40,739 nt of DNA from an uncultured Lachnospiraceae bacterium (GCA_934320895.1 CAKRFY010000025.1:1-40739), one strand, 5' to 3'; numbered from the stretch's first letter, positions 24,326 to 32,720 are shown. Notes: generated by a model from the sequence alone, not told the origin. Numbers and translations: made by a program.

Positions 24326-24958
24326 ATGGAGAGTATAAGAGAATATGGTACACTTCAGATTGATGATGAGGAAAGTGGAAAACATTTTTTTGTTATATCA
24401 ATTATTGGAGAGATAGAAGGACACAACAGTGCATCAGAAAAAGTAAAGACTACAAAGTATGAGCATATGCTTCCTATGCTGGTTGCAATAGAGGGAGATG
24501 AGGAGATAGACGGGGTACTGTTTCTTGTAAATACTGTAGGCGGAGATGTTTCCTGTGGACTTGCACTTGCAGAGATGATAGCGTCGCTTACTAAGCCTAC
24601 GGTTTCACTTATAATAGGGGACAGTCATTCGATAGGTGTACCATTGTCAGTGGCAGCAGATCACACGATAATAGCACCCTCAGCGACAGTTGTGATACAT
24701 CCGGTAAGGATGAGTGGAACGGTACTTGGAGCTCCTCAGACATATGAGTATTTTCAGCTTATTCAGGAGAGAATTACCAATTTTATCGCAAAGCATAGTG
24801 ATGCAGAAAAAAAGGATATAGAAAAGATGATGGTAACTCCGGGGATATTATCAAGGGATCTTGGAACTATACTTGTAGGAAAAGAGGCTGTAAAAAGAGG
24901 CTTGTATGATGAAGTCGGCGGGATTTCAGAAGCAATCAAAAAGCTGAGAGAGATGTAG
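24326..24958 (+). CDS. tepA: ClpP-fold serine protease-like protein (TepA type)
   Basis: A 210-residue protein of the ClpP/crotonase superfamily similar to Bacillus TepA (YmfB), described there as translocation-enhancing. The ATG at 24326 is chosen because upstream residues in this frame are low-complexity and unlike the family. The nucleophile box reads GDSHSIGVPLS with S102, the histidine box VVIHPVR with H125; an LVNTVGGDVSCGLAL segment matches the oxyanion region. It has no signal peptide. It is single, with a terminator hairpin overlapping its stop. The usual spoIIIE/ftsK neighbours are absent. Confidence 0.88.
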   Translation: MESIREYGTLQIDDEESGKHFFVISIIGEIEGHNSASEKVKTTKYEHMLPMLVAIEGDEEIDGVLFLVNTVGGDVSCGLALAEMIASLTKPTVSLIIGDSHSIGVPLSVAADHTIIAPSATVVIHPVRMSGTVLGAPQTYEYFQLIQERITNFIAKHSDAEKKDIEKMMVTPGILSRDLGTILVGKEAVKRGLYDEVGGISEAIKKLREM

Positions 24959-24990
24959 TCTTTCTCGGCTTTTCAACTGCTTTTTTACAA
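24941..24990 (+). terminator. Terminator overlapping the tepA stop codon
   Basis: AAGCTGAGAGA (24941-24951) pairs with TTTCTCGGCTT (24961-24971) with two wobbles around a 9-base loop that contains the stop. T-rich tracts follow. Confidence 0.65.
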
Positions 24991-25015
24991 TATTATTAAG
25001 AAAATTTTATTGATA

Positions 25016-25044
25016 TTGCATTATGTGAATGTGTCCTATATAAT
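25016..25044 (+). promoter_or_regulatory. Promoter of the first LCP gene
   Basis: TTGCAT (25016-25021) and TATAAT (25039-25044) with 17 bases spacing. A start near 25051 leaves almost no leader for the ATG at 25056, which supports the ATG at 25134. Confidence 0.75.
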
Positions 25045-25133
25045 ATTTAAGGAAAATGAAGACTGCCAATAATTTACATTGGCAGCAAAATAAGAGCAGA
25101 GTACATAGCCTGCTAGTAAATATGGGAGCGTAT

Positions 25134-26249
25134 ATGAAGGAAAAACATAATGACAGTAGAGAAAAAGAAAAAAGTTTTAATAAAAGAAGTCAGGCAAGGC
25201 GGAGAAAAAGGGCAATAAAAAGAGTGTTGCTAAGTATATGTCTTATTATCAGTATCGTTGCCGGCTTTTTTGTGGCGAAGGCACAGTATACATTTGACCA
25301 GTCACTTAGTCACGTTACGAGAAATTATGATTCGGCTTTGTCAAAAGTTGATTTAAGTGGAATTCATGTTAATTCGGAAAATGATATAGTAAATCTTTTA
25401 TTTATTGGAAATGACCATCGAAAAGAGTGGAATGGATTTGTCGAGGAAGGGCTTCCTGATGTTATGATGATAGGAACACTTGACAAAAAACATAAATCAC
25501 TTAAACTTACATCTCTTCTTAGAGACATGAAAGTATATTCATCTACAGCCGGAAAATATAGAAAGTTGAATGAATGTTTCAATGATGGCGGTATAAAAGG
25601 TGTATATAAAGCAATTGCAGAGAATTTCAATATAAAGCTTGACGGATATGTCATGGTCGGATTTGATGCATTTACCCAGGCGATAAATGCTATCGGTGGA
25701 GTAAATGTAGAGCTTACGCAGACAGAAGTAGACTATCTGAGCAAGACAAATTTTATACGAAAGAAAAAGTATCGTAAAGGTTTGAAAGTAGGCAAACAAA
25801 AGTTAAATGGATATCAGGCTCTCGGTTATTGTCGTATAAGAAAGGGAAGAGATGTTATCGGAAAACCTGTTGTGACAGCGAGCGGTCTTACAGATGATTA
25901 TGGCCGTACATGGAGACAGAGAACTGTCATAAGTGCAGTATTTGCCAAAATGAAAAAACAGCCGCTTTCAAAATGGCTTGAAGTTGGAAATAAGGTTTTA
26001 AGCAATATAGAAACAGATCTTAGTAATGACGAGATAATTTCACTTATGAAAGACACGGTATTTCTTGGAACTGCAGATGTTAAGCAGCTTCAGATACCTA
26101 TGGAAGGGTATTTTACTATTAGCTCAGATGGAGCATATCTGCTTTCTAAAAATTCGAGTGAAACTGACTGGAGTACCAATGCTGATATTTTAAAGAAATT
26201 TATATTTAATTATGATGGCAGCGGTGAGTTCACATATGGCAGTAAGTGA
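25134..26249 (+). CDS. LytR-CpsA-Psr (LCP) family protein, first copy
   Basis: A 371-residue membrane-anchored phosphotransferase-type protein that would attach undecaprenyl-linked glycopolymers to peptidoglycan. The ATG at 25134 lies five bases after GGGAG. A very basic cytoplasmic tail (SQARRRKRAIKR) precedes one helix (VLLSICLIISIVAGFFVA). The LCP domain includes NLLFIGNDHR, PDVMMIGTLD, LTSLLRDMKV, FNIKLDGYVMVGFDAF and AINAIGGVNVEL. It is closely related to the next gene, including an identical GRTWRQRTVI segment and GFFVAKAQ, so the two are a tandem duplication. Compared with the second copy it has a longer N-terminal cytoplasmic tail. Confidence 0.93.
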   Translation: MKEKHNDSREKEKSFNKRSQARRRKRAIKRVLLSICLIISIVAGFFVAKAQYTFDQSLSHVTRNYDSALSKVDLSGIHVNSENDIVNLLFIGNDHRKEWNGFVEEGLPDVMMIGTLDKKHKSLKLTSLLRDMKVYSSTAGKYRKLNECFNDGGIKGVYKAIAENFNIKLDGYVMVGFDAFTQAINAIGGVNVELTQTEVDYLSKTNFIRKKKYRKGLKVGKQKLNGYQALGYCRIRKGRDVIGKPVVTASGLTDDYGRTWRQRTVISAVFAKMKKQPLSKWLEVGNKVLSNIETDLSNDEIISLMKDTVFLGTADVKQLQIPMEGYFTISSDGAYLLSKNSSETDWSTNADILKKFIFNYDGSGEFTYGSK

Positions 26250-26257
26250 AATATTTA

Positions 26258-26286
26258 TTGCAATAAAAGTGGTTTTCGTGTAGAAT
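26258..26286 (+). promoter_or_regulatory. Promoter of the second LCP gene
   Basis: TTGCAA (26258-26263) and TAGAAT (26281-26286) with 17 bases spacing, so the second copy can be expressed independently of the first. Confidence 0.7.
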
Positions 26287-26329
26287 GATTGATTGTAACT
26301 GATTTTAATTTTTCAGAATGGAGGAAGAT

Positions 26330-27376
26330 ATGTGGAAGAAGATTGTTTTATCATTTCTCATAATTATTAGCGGAGTTGCCGGTTTTTTCGTGGCAAAGGC
26401 GCAGGTTACTTTTAATAATACGTTAAATCATGTAAATCGTGATTACGATACAGCACTTAAGAATGTAGATTTAAGTGGTATTGAGGTTAATTCTGATGAT
26501 GATATCGTAAATATCCTTATCGTTGGAAATGATTACAGAAAAGAAAAAGGTTATGATGCAAATGGTCTTACAGATACTATGATAATCGCAACTATGGATA
26601 TGAAACACGGTATGCTCAAACTTACGACACTGATGCGTGACATGGTTGTTGATATACCGGGACATAAACCAAATAAATTAAATTCACCGAACTCATTTGG
26701 AGGAATACCTCTCCTTTATAAGACTATTGCGCAGAATTTTAATATTGAACTTGACGGATATGTAGAGGTTGGATTTGAGGCGTTTGAAAAGATTGTAAAT
26801 TCAGTTGGCGGAGTGGAAGTTGAGCTTACACAGTCTGAGGCAAGCTATCTTAATACCACAAACTATATTTCAAAGAAGAAGTACAGACATGTAAAAGTCG
26901 GAAAACAGAAGCTTAATGGAAATCAGGCGCTTGGTTACTGTCGTATAAGAAAAGGTGGAACATATACGATTACAGGTCTTACAGATGACTTTGGCCGTAC
27001 ATGGAGACAGAGAACAGTTATTACTGCTGTGTTTGACAGGGTTAAGGCATTACCTGCTACCAAATGGCTTGAAATTGCAAATCAGGTACTTGACGGATAT
27101 GTAACAACTGATTTAAGTAACGAAAAGATTCTTGAATATATTACGGATGTTGTAAAAATGGGTACTACAAAAGTTTATCAGCTTCAGATACCTGTAAATG
27201 GGTACTACAGATCTTCTACAAGTGGAGAGTTTAGCTGTGGCTCATCGATAGTTATGACAGACGGAGTTAACTCTACAAGAGACAGTAGTGCAAATGCAGA
27301 GGCACTTAATAAGTTTATATTTGATTACAATGGCAAGAAGCCGTTTAAATATGGTACATTTACTGCACAACAATAA
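26330..27376 (+). CDS. LytR-CpsA-Psr (LCP) family protein, second copy
   Basis: A 348-residue paralogue of the preceding protein. GGAGG (26320-26324) sets the ATG at 26330, so the ATG at 26318 is not used. The cytoplasmic tail is reduced to MWKK before the helix. The LCP domain contains NILIVGNDYR, TDTMIIATMD, LTTLMRDMVVD, FNIELDGYVEVGFEAFEKI and NSVGGVEVEL. TDTM keeps the usual aspartate pair spacing, whereas the first copy reads PDVM at that place. It may handle a different polymer or be regulated differently. It converges on a carboxypeptidase gene through a shared hairpin. Confidence 0.94.
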   Translation: MWKKIVLSFLIIISGVAGFFVAKAQVTFNNTLNHVNRDYDTALKNVDLSGIEVNSDDDIVNILIVGNDYRKEKGYDANGLTDTMIIATMDMKHGMLKLTTLMRDMVVDIPGHKPNKLNSPNSFGGIPLLYKTIAQNFNIELDGYVEVGFEAFEKIVNSVGGVEVELTQSEASYLNTTNYISKKKYRHVKVGKQKLNGNQALGYCRIRKGGTYTITGLTDDFGRTWRQRTVITAVFDRVKALPATKWLEIANQVLDGYVTTDLSNEKILEYITDVVKMGTTKVYQLQIPVNGYYRSSTSGEFSCGSSIVMTDGVNSTRDSSANAEALNKFIFDYNGKKPFKYGTFTAQQ

Positions 27377-27406
27377 AAAATAAACACATTTGTGAGTTTT
27401 ATGTTT

Positions 27407-27456
27407 AAATTAGCAGGTACCCGTCATTTATGACGGGCAGCCTGCTAATTTTTTTA
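27407..27456. terminator. Bidirectional terminator between the LCP and carboxypeptidase genes
   Basis: AAATTAGCAGG (27407-27417) pairs with CCTGCTAATTT (27441-27451), and CCCGTCAT (27420-27427) with ATGACGGG (27430-27437). A T-run follows on the plus strand. The apex contains the stop codon of the minus-strand gene. Confidence 0.88.
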
Positions 27457-28681
27457 TGATCTTTAGCATATGATCGATGAAAGAAGATCTTTCGATTGTT
27501 TCAGAAGCGTAAATTGGGATCTGTTTAATTTTTTTGTTATTAAGTGAATATATTATCTTTCCAATCTGTTCACCATTTTTTAAGGGGGCATTTATCTGTT
27601 TTTTTAGATAAACTTTTCTTGATATTTTATCTGAACTTTCGTTGTTTACAAGTATATATTTAAAGTTCTGTTTGGTTTCTATATTTATTTTATCTTTTTT
27701 CCCACCGTTTATTTTTAATGATTTTGGAATTACCCTGGAAGTTTTTTCAGAATAACTTTTACATAAAGAAAAACCATAGTCTAGCAGTGAGGCTGCTTCG
27801 CTGAATCTTTTCTTTGGATCGGGAGCTGCCATAACGACAGCAGTAAGGCTGATACCATTTCGTTTTGCCGTAGCACTGAGACAATATTTAGCTTTGGAGG
27901 TAGAGCCGGTTTTTAAGCCTGTAATTCCATTATAAGTTCGTATAAGTTTATTTGTATTTGTAAGCCCAAACTCTTTTTCACCTTTTCTTGTTTTATGTAT
28001 GATCTTATCCATCCATGTTTTAGAATATTTAGATATTTCAGGATGTTTTGTTATTAGTTCCTTTGACATAAGAGCAACATCATATGCGCTTGAAAAATGC
28101 CCTGACTTTATAGAATCATCAAGACCATTACAGTTTTTAAAATTACTATGCTTCATTCCAAGTTTTTTAGCTTTATCATTCATCATTTTTACAAAATCTG
28201 CTTCACTTCCGGCAATATATTCCGCCATTGAAACTGCGGCATCATTTGCACTGGCTATAGATATACATTTTATCAGAGTTTTTACATTTTGCGTTTCACC
28301 CGGTTCAAGAAAAACCTGTGAACCGCCCATGGAAGCTGCATATTCGCTTGTACTAACTTCGTCGTTAAGTTTTATCTTTCCTGAATCGATTGCATCGAAG
28401 ATCAGATTTAATGTCATTATCTTGGTTATGCTTGCAGGTATCATTTCTTTGTCCTTATTTTTGTTATATAGTACGCGTCCACTGTTATTTTCAATTAAAA
28501 CGGCTGATTTTGCAGAAATTTGCAGAGTATTGTTTTTATCAGTGTCATTAGAAATGATACGCTCATTTATAAGATATTCATTTGTTCGAGACTGTGGTAT
28601 TACATTACCGGCTGCACATGATGTTGCTGAAACAAATATAGAAAATGATAAACAGATTGATATATATTTTTTTTTAAACAT
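27428..28681 (-). CDS. dacF: D-alanyl-D-alanine carboxypeptidase (DacF/PBP5 family)
   Basis: A 417-residue penicillin-binding protein that trims the terminal D-Ala of peptidoglycan stem peptides outside the membrane. Active-site motifs are intact: SITK (S84-K87), SAN (S144-N146) and KTG (K257-G259). An N-terminal signal sequence ends near VSATSCAAG; the Cys could be lipidated, but the lipobox is poor. A PBP5 C-terminal domain covers about 310-395, and the protein ends in a basic amphipathic segment (FIDHMLKIIKKLAG) that could touch the membrane. Its last codons form half of the shared terminator. AAAGGA precedes the start. Confidence 0.95.
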   Translation of the reverse strand: MFKKKYISICLSFSIFVSATSCAAGNVIPQSRTNEYLINERIISNDTDKNNTLQISAKSAVLIENNSGRVLYNKNKDKEMIPASITKIMTLNLIFDAIDSGKIKLNDEVSTSEYAASMGGSQVFLEPGETQNVKTLIKCISIASANDAAVSMAEYIAGSEADFVKMMNDKAKKLGMKHSNFKNCNGLDDSIKSGHFSSAYDVALMSKELITKHPEISKYSKTWMDKIIHKTRKGEKEFGLTNTNKLIRTYNGITGLKTGSTSKAKYCLSATAKRNGISLTAVVMAAPDPKKRFSEAASLLDYGFSLCKSYSEKTSRVIPKSLKINGGKKDKINIETKQNFKYILVNNESSDKISRKVYLKKQINAPLKNGEQIGKIIYSLNNKKIKQIPIYASETIERSSFIDHMLKIIKKLAGCPS

Positions 28682-28800
28682 ATGCCTGCTATCCTTTTAG
28701 ATGGAAAATATATGTATTACTTAATATTTATTCATTATTTAAATGCAATATTACAAAATAAATATGTCGTTTAGGTGTAGCAAAAAGTATGTATTTTGTG

Positions 28801-28806
28801 TATAAT
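28801..28806 (+). promoter_or_regulatory. Candidate -10 of the yhbY operon
   Basis: A perfect TATAAT lies 73 bases before yhbY, in the divergent gap after dacF. No clear -35 is seen. The short leader holds a hairpin, GTTATC (28840-28845) with GATAAC (28854-28859). Confidence 0.45.
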
Positions 28807-28878
28807 AGTTTTCAGCATAATTATGAAGAATATAAGCCTGTTATCTATTTATTGATAACGGCAGAATGGAGTATTATA

Positions 28879-29295
28879 ATGACAAGTAAACAGAGAACAG
28901 AATTAAAGGCACAGGCGATGAAGCTTGACAGTATTTTTCAGATAGGAAAATCAAGCCTTACACCACAGTCTATAGAAGCTATAAGAGCAGCACTAAAGGC
29001 GAGAGAGCTTATAAAGATAAATGTACTTAAAAATTGTGATGATGATACAAATGAGCTTGCAAAACTTATCGCTGAAAGAACTGGGGCAGAGGTTGTGCAG
29101 GTTATCGGAAAGAAGATAATCCTTTATAAGCAGAACATGCAGAAACTTGAAAAGCGTCGTCTTGCAGAAAAAAGAGCAGAAAAGAAAAAAGAGGCTGCAA
29201 AAAAGCGCGCGAAAGAGGCTAAACGTGGCACAAAGTCTGAGTGGACAAGAGCTGACAGTTTAAGAAAAAAGAGTCAGGCAAAGAAGAATAAATAA
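28879..29295 (+). CDS. yhbY: YhbY/CRM-domain RNA-binding protein with basic tail
   Basis: A 138-residue protein. The CRM domain (about 1-95) binds pre-50S rRNA; it begins MTSKQRTELKAQAMKLDSIF with the family features FQIGKSSLTPQ and RELIKINVL. The ATG at 28879 follows GGAG by seven bases; the upstream codons are unlike the family. Family members are about 97 residues, so the Lys/Arg/Ala-rich tail of about 40 residues is an extension, likely an added RNA contact. It starts the yhbY-nadD-yqeK-rsfS block, an arrangement widespread in Firmicutes. Confidence 0.94.
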   Translation: MTSKQRTELKAQAMKLDSIFQIGKSSLTPQSIEAIRAALKARELIKINVLKNCDDDTNELAKLIAERTGAEVVQVIGKKIILYKQNMQKLEKRRLAEKRAEKKKEAAKKRAKEAKRGTKSEWTRADSLRKKSQAKKNK

Positions 29296-29325
29296 TATAT
29301 CTGAAAATGCGGAGGCTGTATATAT

Positions 29326-29940
29326 ATGAGCAAAGTTGGCATTATGGGGGGAACATTTAATCCTATTCATCTTGCACATGTAGAAATGGGAAAGGTATGT
29401 TTAAGGCAGCAGAACTTAGACAGAGTTTTATTTATGCCTTCAAAAAATCCTCCTCATAAAGAAAAAAAAGAAATACTTTCTGATAAGGACAGAGCCAGTA
29501 TGGTAAAACTGGCATTAGCAGGATACAGTAGACTTGAATTTTCAGATTTTGAACTTATAAGGCAGGGTACGACATATACGGCAGATACTTTGAAGCTGCT
29601 TCAGGAAAAGAATCCTGATGATAAATATTATTTTATTATGGGAGCAGATTCACTTTTATACCTGGATGAATGGTATAAACCTGATGAGATTTTAAAACGG
29701 GCAGTTATTCTTGCAATAGGTCGTGATTGTTCAACCAAATCAGAACTTCATGAAAAAAAGAGAGAACTTATCCGGATGTTTCCGTATGCAGATATAAGGT
29801 TTGTGCATATGGAACAGATACCGATAAGTTCAAGCAGGATAAGGCAAAATATTGCCGATGGCATAAATATGCAAAAGTACCTTGGCAAAAATGTGTGGGA
29901 TTACATTTGTGATAATCATCTGTACAGTAACATGGAATGA
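29326..29940 (+). CDS. nadD: Nicotinate-nucleotide adenylyltransferase
   Basis: A 204-residue enzyme that makes deamido-NAD from nicotinate mononucleotide and ATP. The nucleotidyltransferase motifs are present: GGTFNPIHLAH near the N-terminus (usual GGTFDPIHxGH, here with Ala before the last His) and ISSSRIR near the C-terminus (usual ISSTxIR). Also seen are PSKNPPHK and GADSLLYLDEWYKPDEI. GCGGAGG precedes the ATG. The stop is eight bases from the start of yqeK, so the two are translated from one message. Confidence 0.96.
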   Translation: MSKVGIMGGTFNPIHLAHVEMGKVCLRQQNLDRVLFMPSKNPPHKEKKEILSDKDRASMVKLALAGYSRLEFSDFELIRQGTTYTADTLKLLQEKNPDDKYYFIMGADSLLYLDEWYKPDEILKRAVILAIGRDCSTKSELHEKKRELIRMFPYADIRFVHMEQIPISSSRIRQNIADGINMQKYLGKNVWDYICDNHLYSNME

Positions 29941-29947
29941 GGTAAAC

Positions 29948-30565
29948 ATGAAAGAAGAATATAATAAGATAAAAGAGAAGCTTGTAAAAAAATTGTCAGC
30001 AAAAAGATTTGATCATACTATAGGTGTAAGTTATACTGCGGCAGCAATGGCTATGAGATATGGAATAAATGTTGATAAAGCGGCACTGGCAGGTCTTTTG
30101 CATGACTGTGCAAAATATATGACGGATGAGGAACTTATTGAAAAGTGTAAAAAGTATGATATCAGCTGTTCAGATACCGAACTTAGAAACGGTTATCTTT
30201 TACATGCAAAGCTTGGAGCATATTTTGCAAAGGAAAAATATGGGATAAGTGATGATGAGATATGTTCGGCAGTAAGATATCACACTACAGGAAAACCTGC
30301 CATGTCAATACTTGAGGCTATTGTGTTTACAGCTGATTATATTGAACCAGGCAGAAAGGTACTTCCAAACTTTAAACTGATAAGAAGTATGGCTTTTACA
30401 GATCTTGATGAAGCTGTTTATCTTATTCTTGATAATACTTTATCATATCTGAATAATGAAAAGAAAGCTGAACAGAATAATAAGGAAATAGATGAACATT
30501 CAGTAGAAGCGTATAATTATTATAAAAGAATTCATGATGAAAAATGTACTCTCGGAATCTTCTGA
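29948..30565 (+). CDS. yqeK: YqeK-type HD phosphohydrolase
   Basis: A 205-residue HD-domain protein; the family hydrolyses diadenosine tetraphosphate symmetrically. Metal ligands are visible in RFDHTIGVSYTA and LAGLLHDCAKYM, with a later RYHTTGKPAMS. The ATG at 29948 follows GAGG by five bases; upstream codons in this frame overlap nadD. The last codons, KCTLGIF plus TGA, lie inside the repeat hairpin at 30544-30587, so the repeat has shaped the C-terminus. Confidence 0.94.
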   Translation: MKEEYNKIKEKLVKKLSAKRFDHTIGVSYTAAAMAMRYGINVDKAALAGLLHDCAKYMTDEELIEKCKKYDISCSDTELRNGYLLHAKLGAYFAKEKYGISDDEICSAVRYHTTGKPAMSILEAIVFTADYIEPGRKVLPNFKLIRSMAFTDLDEAVYLILDNTLSYLNNEKKAEQNNKEIDEHSVEAYNYYKRIHDEKCTLGIF

Positions 30566-30587
30566 ACGAAGAATTTCGAAAGTACAT
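30544..30587. repeat. Second dispersed hairpin family, copy 1
   Basis: ATGTACTCTCGGAAT (30544-30558) pairs with ATTTCGAAAGTACAT (30573-30587), with one mismatch and one wobble. The stem continues as CTTC with GAAG around a 5-base loop. It overlaps the end of yqeK and ends six bases before the rsfS ribosome binding site. Copy 2 is at 38146-38189. Confidence 0.75.
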
Positions 30588-30604
30588 AAAAAAGGAGGAT
30601 TATG

Positions 30605-30964
30605 ATGACAAAACAGATGGAAATGGCAAAAATCGCTTATGATGCACTTGATGAAAAGAAAGGCGAAGATATAAAGATAATCGATATATCAGAAGTATCT
30701 GTTATGGCAGATTTCTTTGTTGTTGCAAGTGGAGGCAGTACTACACAGATACAGGCACTTGTCAAAAATGTTGAGGAAAATCTTCATAAGGCAGGCTGTG
30801 TTATGAAAAGAATGGAAGGTGACCGCAATAGTTCATGGGTACTGTTGGACTTTGGTGATGTTGTTATCCATGTATTTAACAGGGAAGACAGATTATTTTA
30901 TGATCTTGAAAGAATATGGTCTGATGGCAAGATGATCAAACCAGAAGATTTAGGTATCTCTTGA
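30605..30964 (+). CDS. rsfS: Ribosomal silencing factor RsfS
   Basis: A 119-residue protein that binds L14 on the 50S subunit and blocks joining of the 30S subunit in slow growth. Family sequence is typical: IKIIDISEVSVMADFFVVASG and MEGDRNSSWVLLDFGDVVIHVF. Two ATGs at 30602 and 30605 follow GGAGG (30594-30598) by three and six bases, so the second is preferred. It is the last gene of the yhbY-nadD-yqeK-rsfS block. Confidence 0.96.
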   Translation: MTKQMEMAKIAYDALDEKKGEDIKIIDISEVSVMADFFVVASGGSTTQIQALVKNVEENLHKAGCVMKRMEGDRNSSWVLLDFGDVVIHVFNREDRLFYDLERIWSDGKMIKPEDLGIS

Positions 30965-30975
30965 ACATATGTTTG
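30962..30975. promoter_or_regulatory. LexA (Cheo-type SOS) operator of lexA
   Basis: TGAACATATGTTTG fits the Firmicutes LexA site CGAAC-N4-GTTYG at all but the first base of the specified positions. It overlaps the -35 of the lexA promoter, as expected for autorepression. Confidence 0.85.
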
Positions 30976-31001
30976 ACAATATAGAGCCCATATGCTAGAA
31001 T
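30973..31001 (+). promoter_or_regulatory. lexA promoter
   Basis: TTGACA (30973-30978) and TAGAAT (30996-31001) with 17 bases spacing. Near the start point GAATTAAT (30998-31005) and ATTAATTC (31013-31020) form an inverted repeat. Confidence 0.85.
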
Positions 31002-31034
31002 TAATCAAATAAATTAATTCGGGAGGACGACATT

Positions 31035-31652
31035 ATGGCAAAGGAGAGAATATCTGCGAAGCAGAAAGAGATACTTGACTTTATTAAATCTGAAATTTTA
31101 AATAAGGGATATCCGCCTGCTGTACGTGAAATTTGTGAAGCGGTAAATCTGAAATCTACATCATCAGTACATTCACATTTAGAGACACTTGAAAAGAATG
31201 GATATATCAGACGAGATCCTACTAAGCCAAGAGCTATTGAGATTATAGATGATGATTTTAATCTTGTGAGGAGAGAACTTGTAAATGTACCTATCATAGG
31301 TTCTGTTGCGGCAGGTGAGCCTATTTTTGCCGTGCAGAATGTTGAAGGTTATATGCCTGTTCTGCCGGGAGATATGCCGAAAGGTGAGGCATTTATACTC
31401 AATGTCCGTGGAGAAAGCATGATAAATGTCGGCATTTATGATGGCGACAGAGTATTGGTTCATAAGCAGAATGTTGCAGAAAATGGTGAACTTGTTGTAG
31501 CACTTGTAGATGATGCCGCTACAGTAAAGACATTCTATAAAGAAGATGGACATTTCAGACTTCAGCCGGAGAATGATACTATGGATCCTATTATCGTGGA
31601 TGATGTTGAGGTACTCGGAAAAGTTGTCGGATTGTTTAGAACATATCACTGA
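31035..31652 (+). CDS. lexA: SOS repressor LexA
   Basis: A 205-residue repressor of the DNA damage response. The N-terminal winged helix-turn-helix (PPAVREICEAVNLKSTSSVHSHLETLEKNGYIRR region) binds the operator. The self-cleavage bond is A93-G94 in SVAAGEP, and the catalytic pair is S128 in RGESMI and K165 in TVKTFY. All are intact. GGGAGG precedes the ATG. Its own promoter carries a LexA site, so it represses itself, and a terminator follows directly. Confidence 0.97.
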   Translation: MAKERISAKQKEILDFIKSEILNKGYPPAVREICEAVNLKSTSSVHSHLETLEKNGYIRRDPTKPRAIEIIDDDFNLVRRELVNVPIIGSVAAGEPIFAVQNVEGYMPVLPGDMPKGEAFILNVRGESMINVGIYDGDRVLVHKQNVAENGELVVALVDDAATVKTFYKEDGHFRLQPENDTMDPIIVDDVEVLGKVVGLFRTYH

Positions 31653-31671
31653 TTATTACATATAAACTTTT

Positions 31672-31704
31672 AAAAGATGTTACCATATTACGGTAGCATC
31701 TTTT
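31672..31704 (+). terminator. lexA terminator
   Basis: AAAAGATGTTACC (31672-31684) pairs with GGTAGCATCTTTT (31692-31704) with one wobble and a 7-base loop. Confidence 0.82.
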
Positions 31705-31732
31705 GTATGATAAATGGGAGTGACAAAAATAT

Positions 31733-32719
31733 ATGAATCGCATAAGAGATGACATTAAAAAAAGAGAGTTTCATAATTTATATCTTTTATATGGTGATGA
31801 GGAGTATCTTAAGAGATACTACAGGGAAAATCTCAAGTATTGTATATTAGAAGATAGTGATGAGATGAATTTTTCAAAATTTGAGAATAAAGGCATAGAT
31901 CTGAATGAAGTGCAGTCTATAGCGGATACCCTGCCGTTTTTTAGTGATCATCGTCTTATTATAATTCAGGATAGCGGATTATTTAAGACATCAAGTGATT
32001 TTTCTGACTATCTTGAACATATGCCTGACAGTACTATCATTGTTTTTGTGGAAAAACAAGTAGATAAGCGAAACAAATTATATAAATATATAAATAAAAA
32101 TGGTATTGCAGCTGAAATAAAAGTTAAGGATGCGCAGGAAGTATTAAACTGGGCGGCAAAGAGACTTAAAGATGCGGGTAAAGTATTTACCAGAAATACA
32201 ATGGAATATTTTCTTCAGAGAGTTGACAATAATCTTTACAATCTGTCAAATGAAATCGAAAAGATCATTGCTTATACAGATGGAAGAGAGGAAGTTACAG
32301 TTGCAGATATAGATGCAGTATGTCCGGCGTATCTGCAGAATCATATTTTTCAGATGGTAGATGCTGTAGGTGCCGGGGATACAGACAGGGCATTGAATTT
32401 ATACAATGAGCTTATTGAACTCAAAGAAGCGCCATCATATATTCTGTATATGCTTATAAGACATTTTAATATACTTCTTCAGATAAGATCTATTGGAAAT
32501 GCGGCGAAAAATGAAATTGCAAAAAGAATAGGGATATCACCATATTTTATCGGGAATTATCAAAGGCAGGCATCAGGTTTTTCAATAGAACAACTAGAGC
32601 AGGCTTTAGATAGCAGCCTTGACATAGAGCAGAAGTTTAAGACAGGAATATTGGACGACCAGATAGGAGTAGAGTTATTGTTGGTTGGTCTTGTAAGCAG
32701 AAAAATGGTTACAATTTAA
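31733..32719 (+). CDS. holA: DNA polymerase III delta subunit
   Basis: A 328-residue clamp-loader subunit that opens the beta clamp at replication forks. The pattern is typical: LYLLYGDEEYLKRYY at the N-terminus, DTLPFFSDHRLIII, and the C-terminal collar helices (LYMLIRHFNILLQI, then LDSSLDIEQKFKTG). Length fits the family. GGGAG is 12 bases before the ATG. It is preceded by the lexA terminator, so its promoter probably lies in the short gap or reads through. In Firmicutes it is usually near rpsT, which is not seen here. Confidence 0.94.
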   Translation: MNRIRDDIKKREFHNLYLLYGDEEYLKRYYRENLKYCILEDSDEMNFSKFENKGIDLNEVQSIADTLPFFSDHRLIIIQDSGLFKTSSDFSDYLEHMPDSTIIVFVEKQVDKRNKLYKYINKNGIAAEIKVKDAQEVLNWAAKRLKDAGKVFTRNTMEYFLQRVDNNLYNLSNEIEKIIAYTDGREEVTVADIDAVCPAYLQNHIFQMVDAVGAGDTDRALNLYNELIELKEAPSYILYMLIRHFNILLQIRSIGNAAKNEIAKRIGISPYFIGNYQRQASGFSIEQLEQALDSSLDIEQKFKTGILDDQIGVELLLVGLVSRKMVTI

Positions 32720-32720
32720 C

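Noticed and set aside
27999..28700. Long open frame on the plus strand opposite dacF
   Set aside because: It lies entirely antisense to a gene with all PBP active-site motifs, has no family-like sequence and no ribosome binding site.
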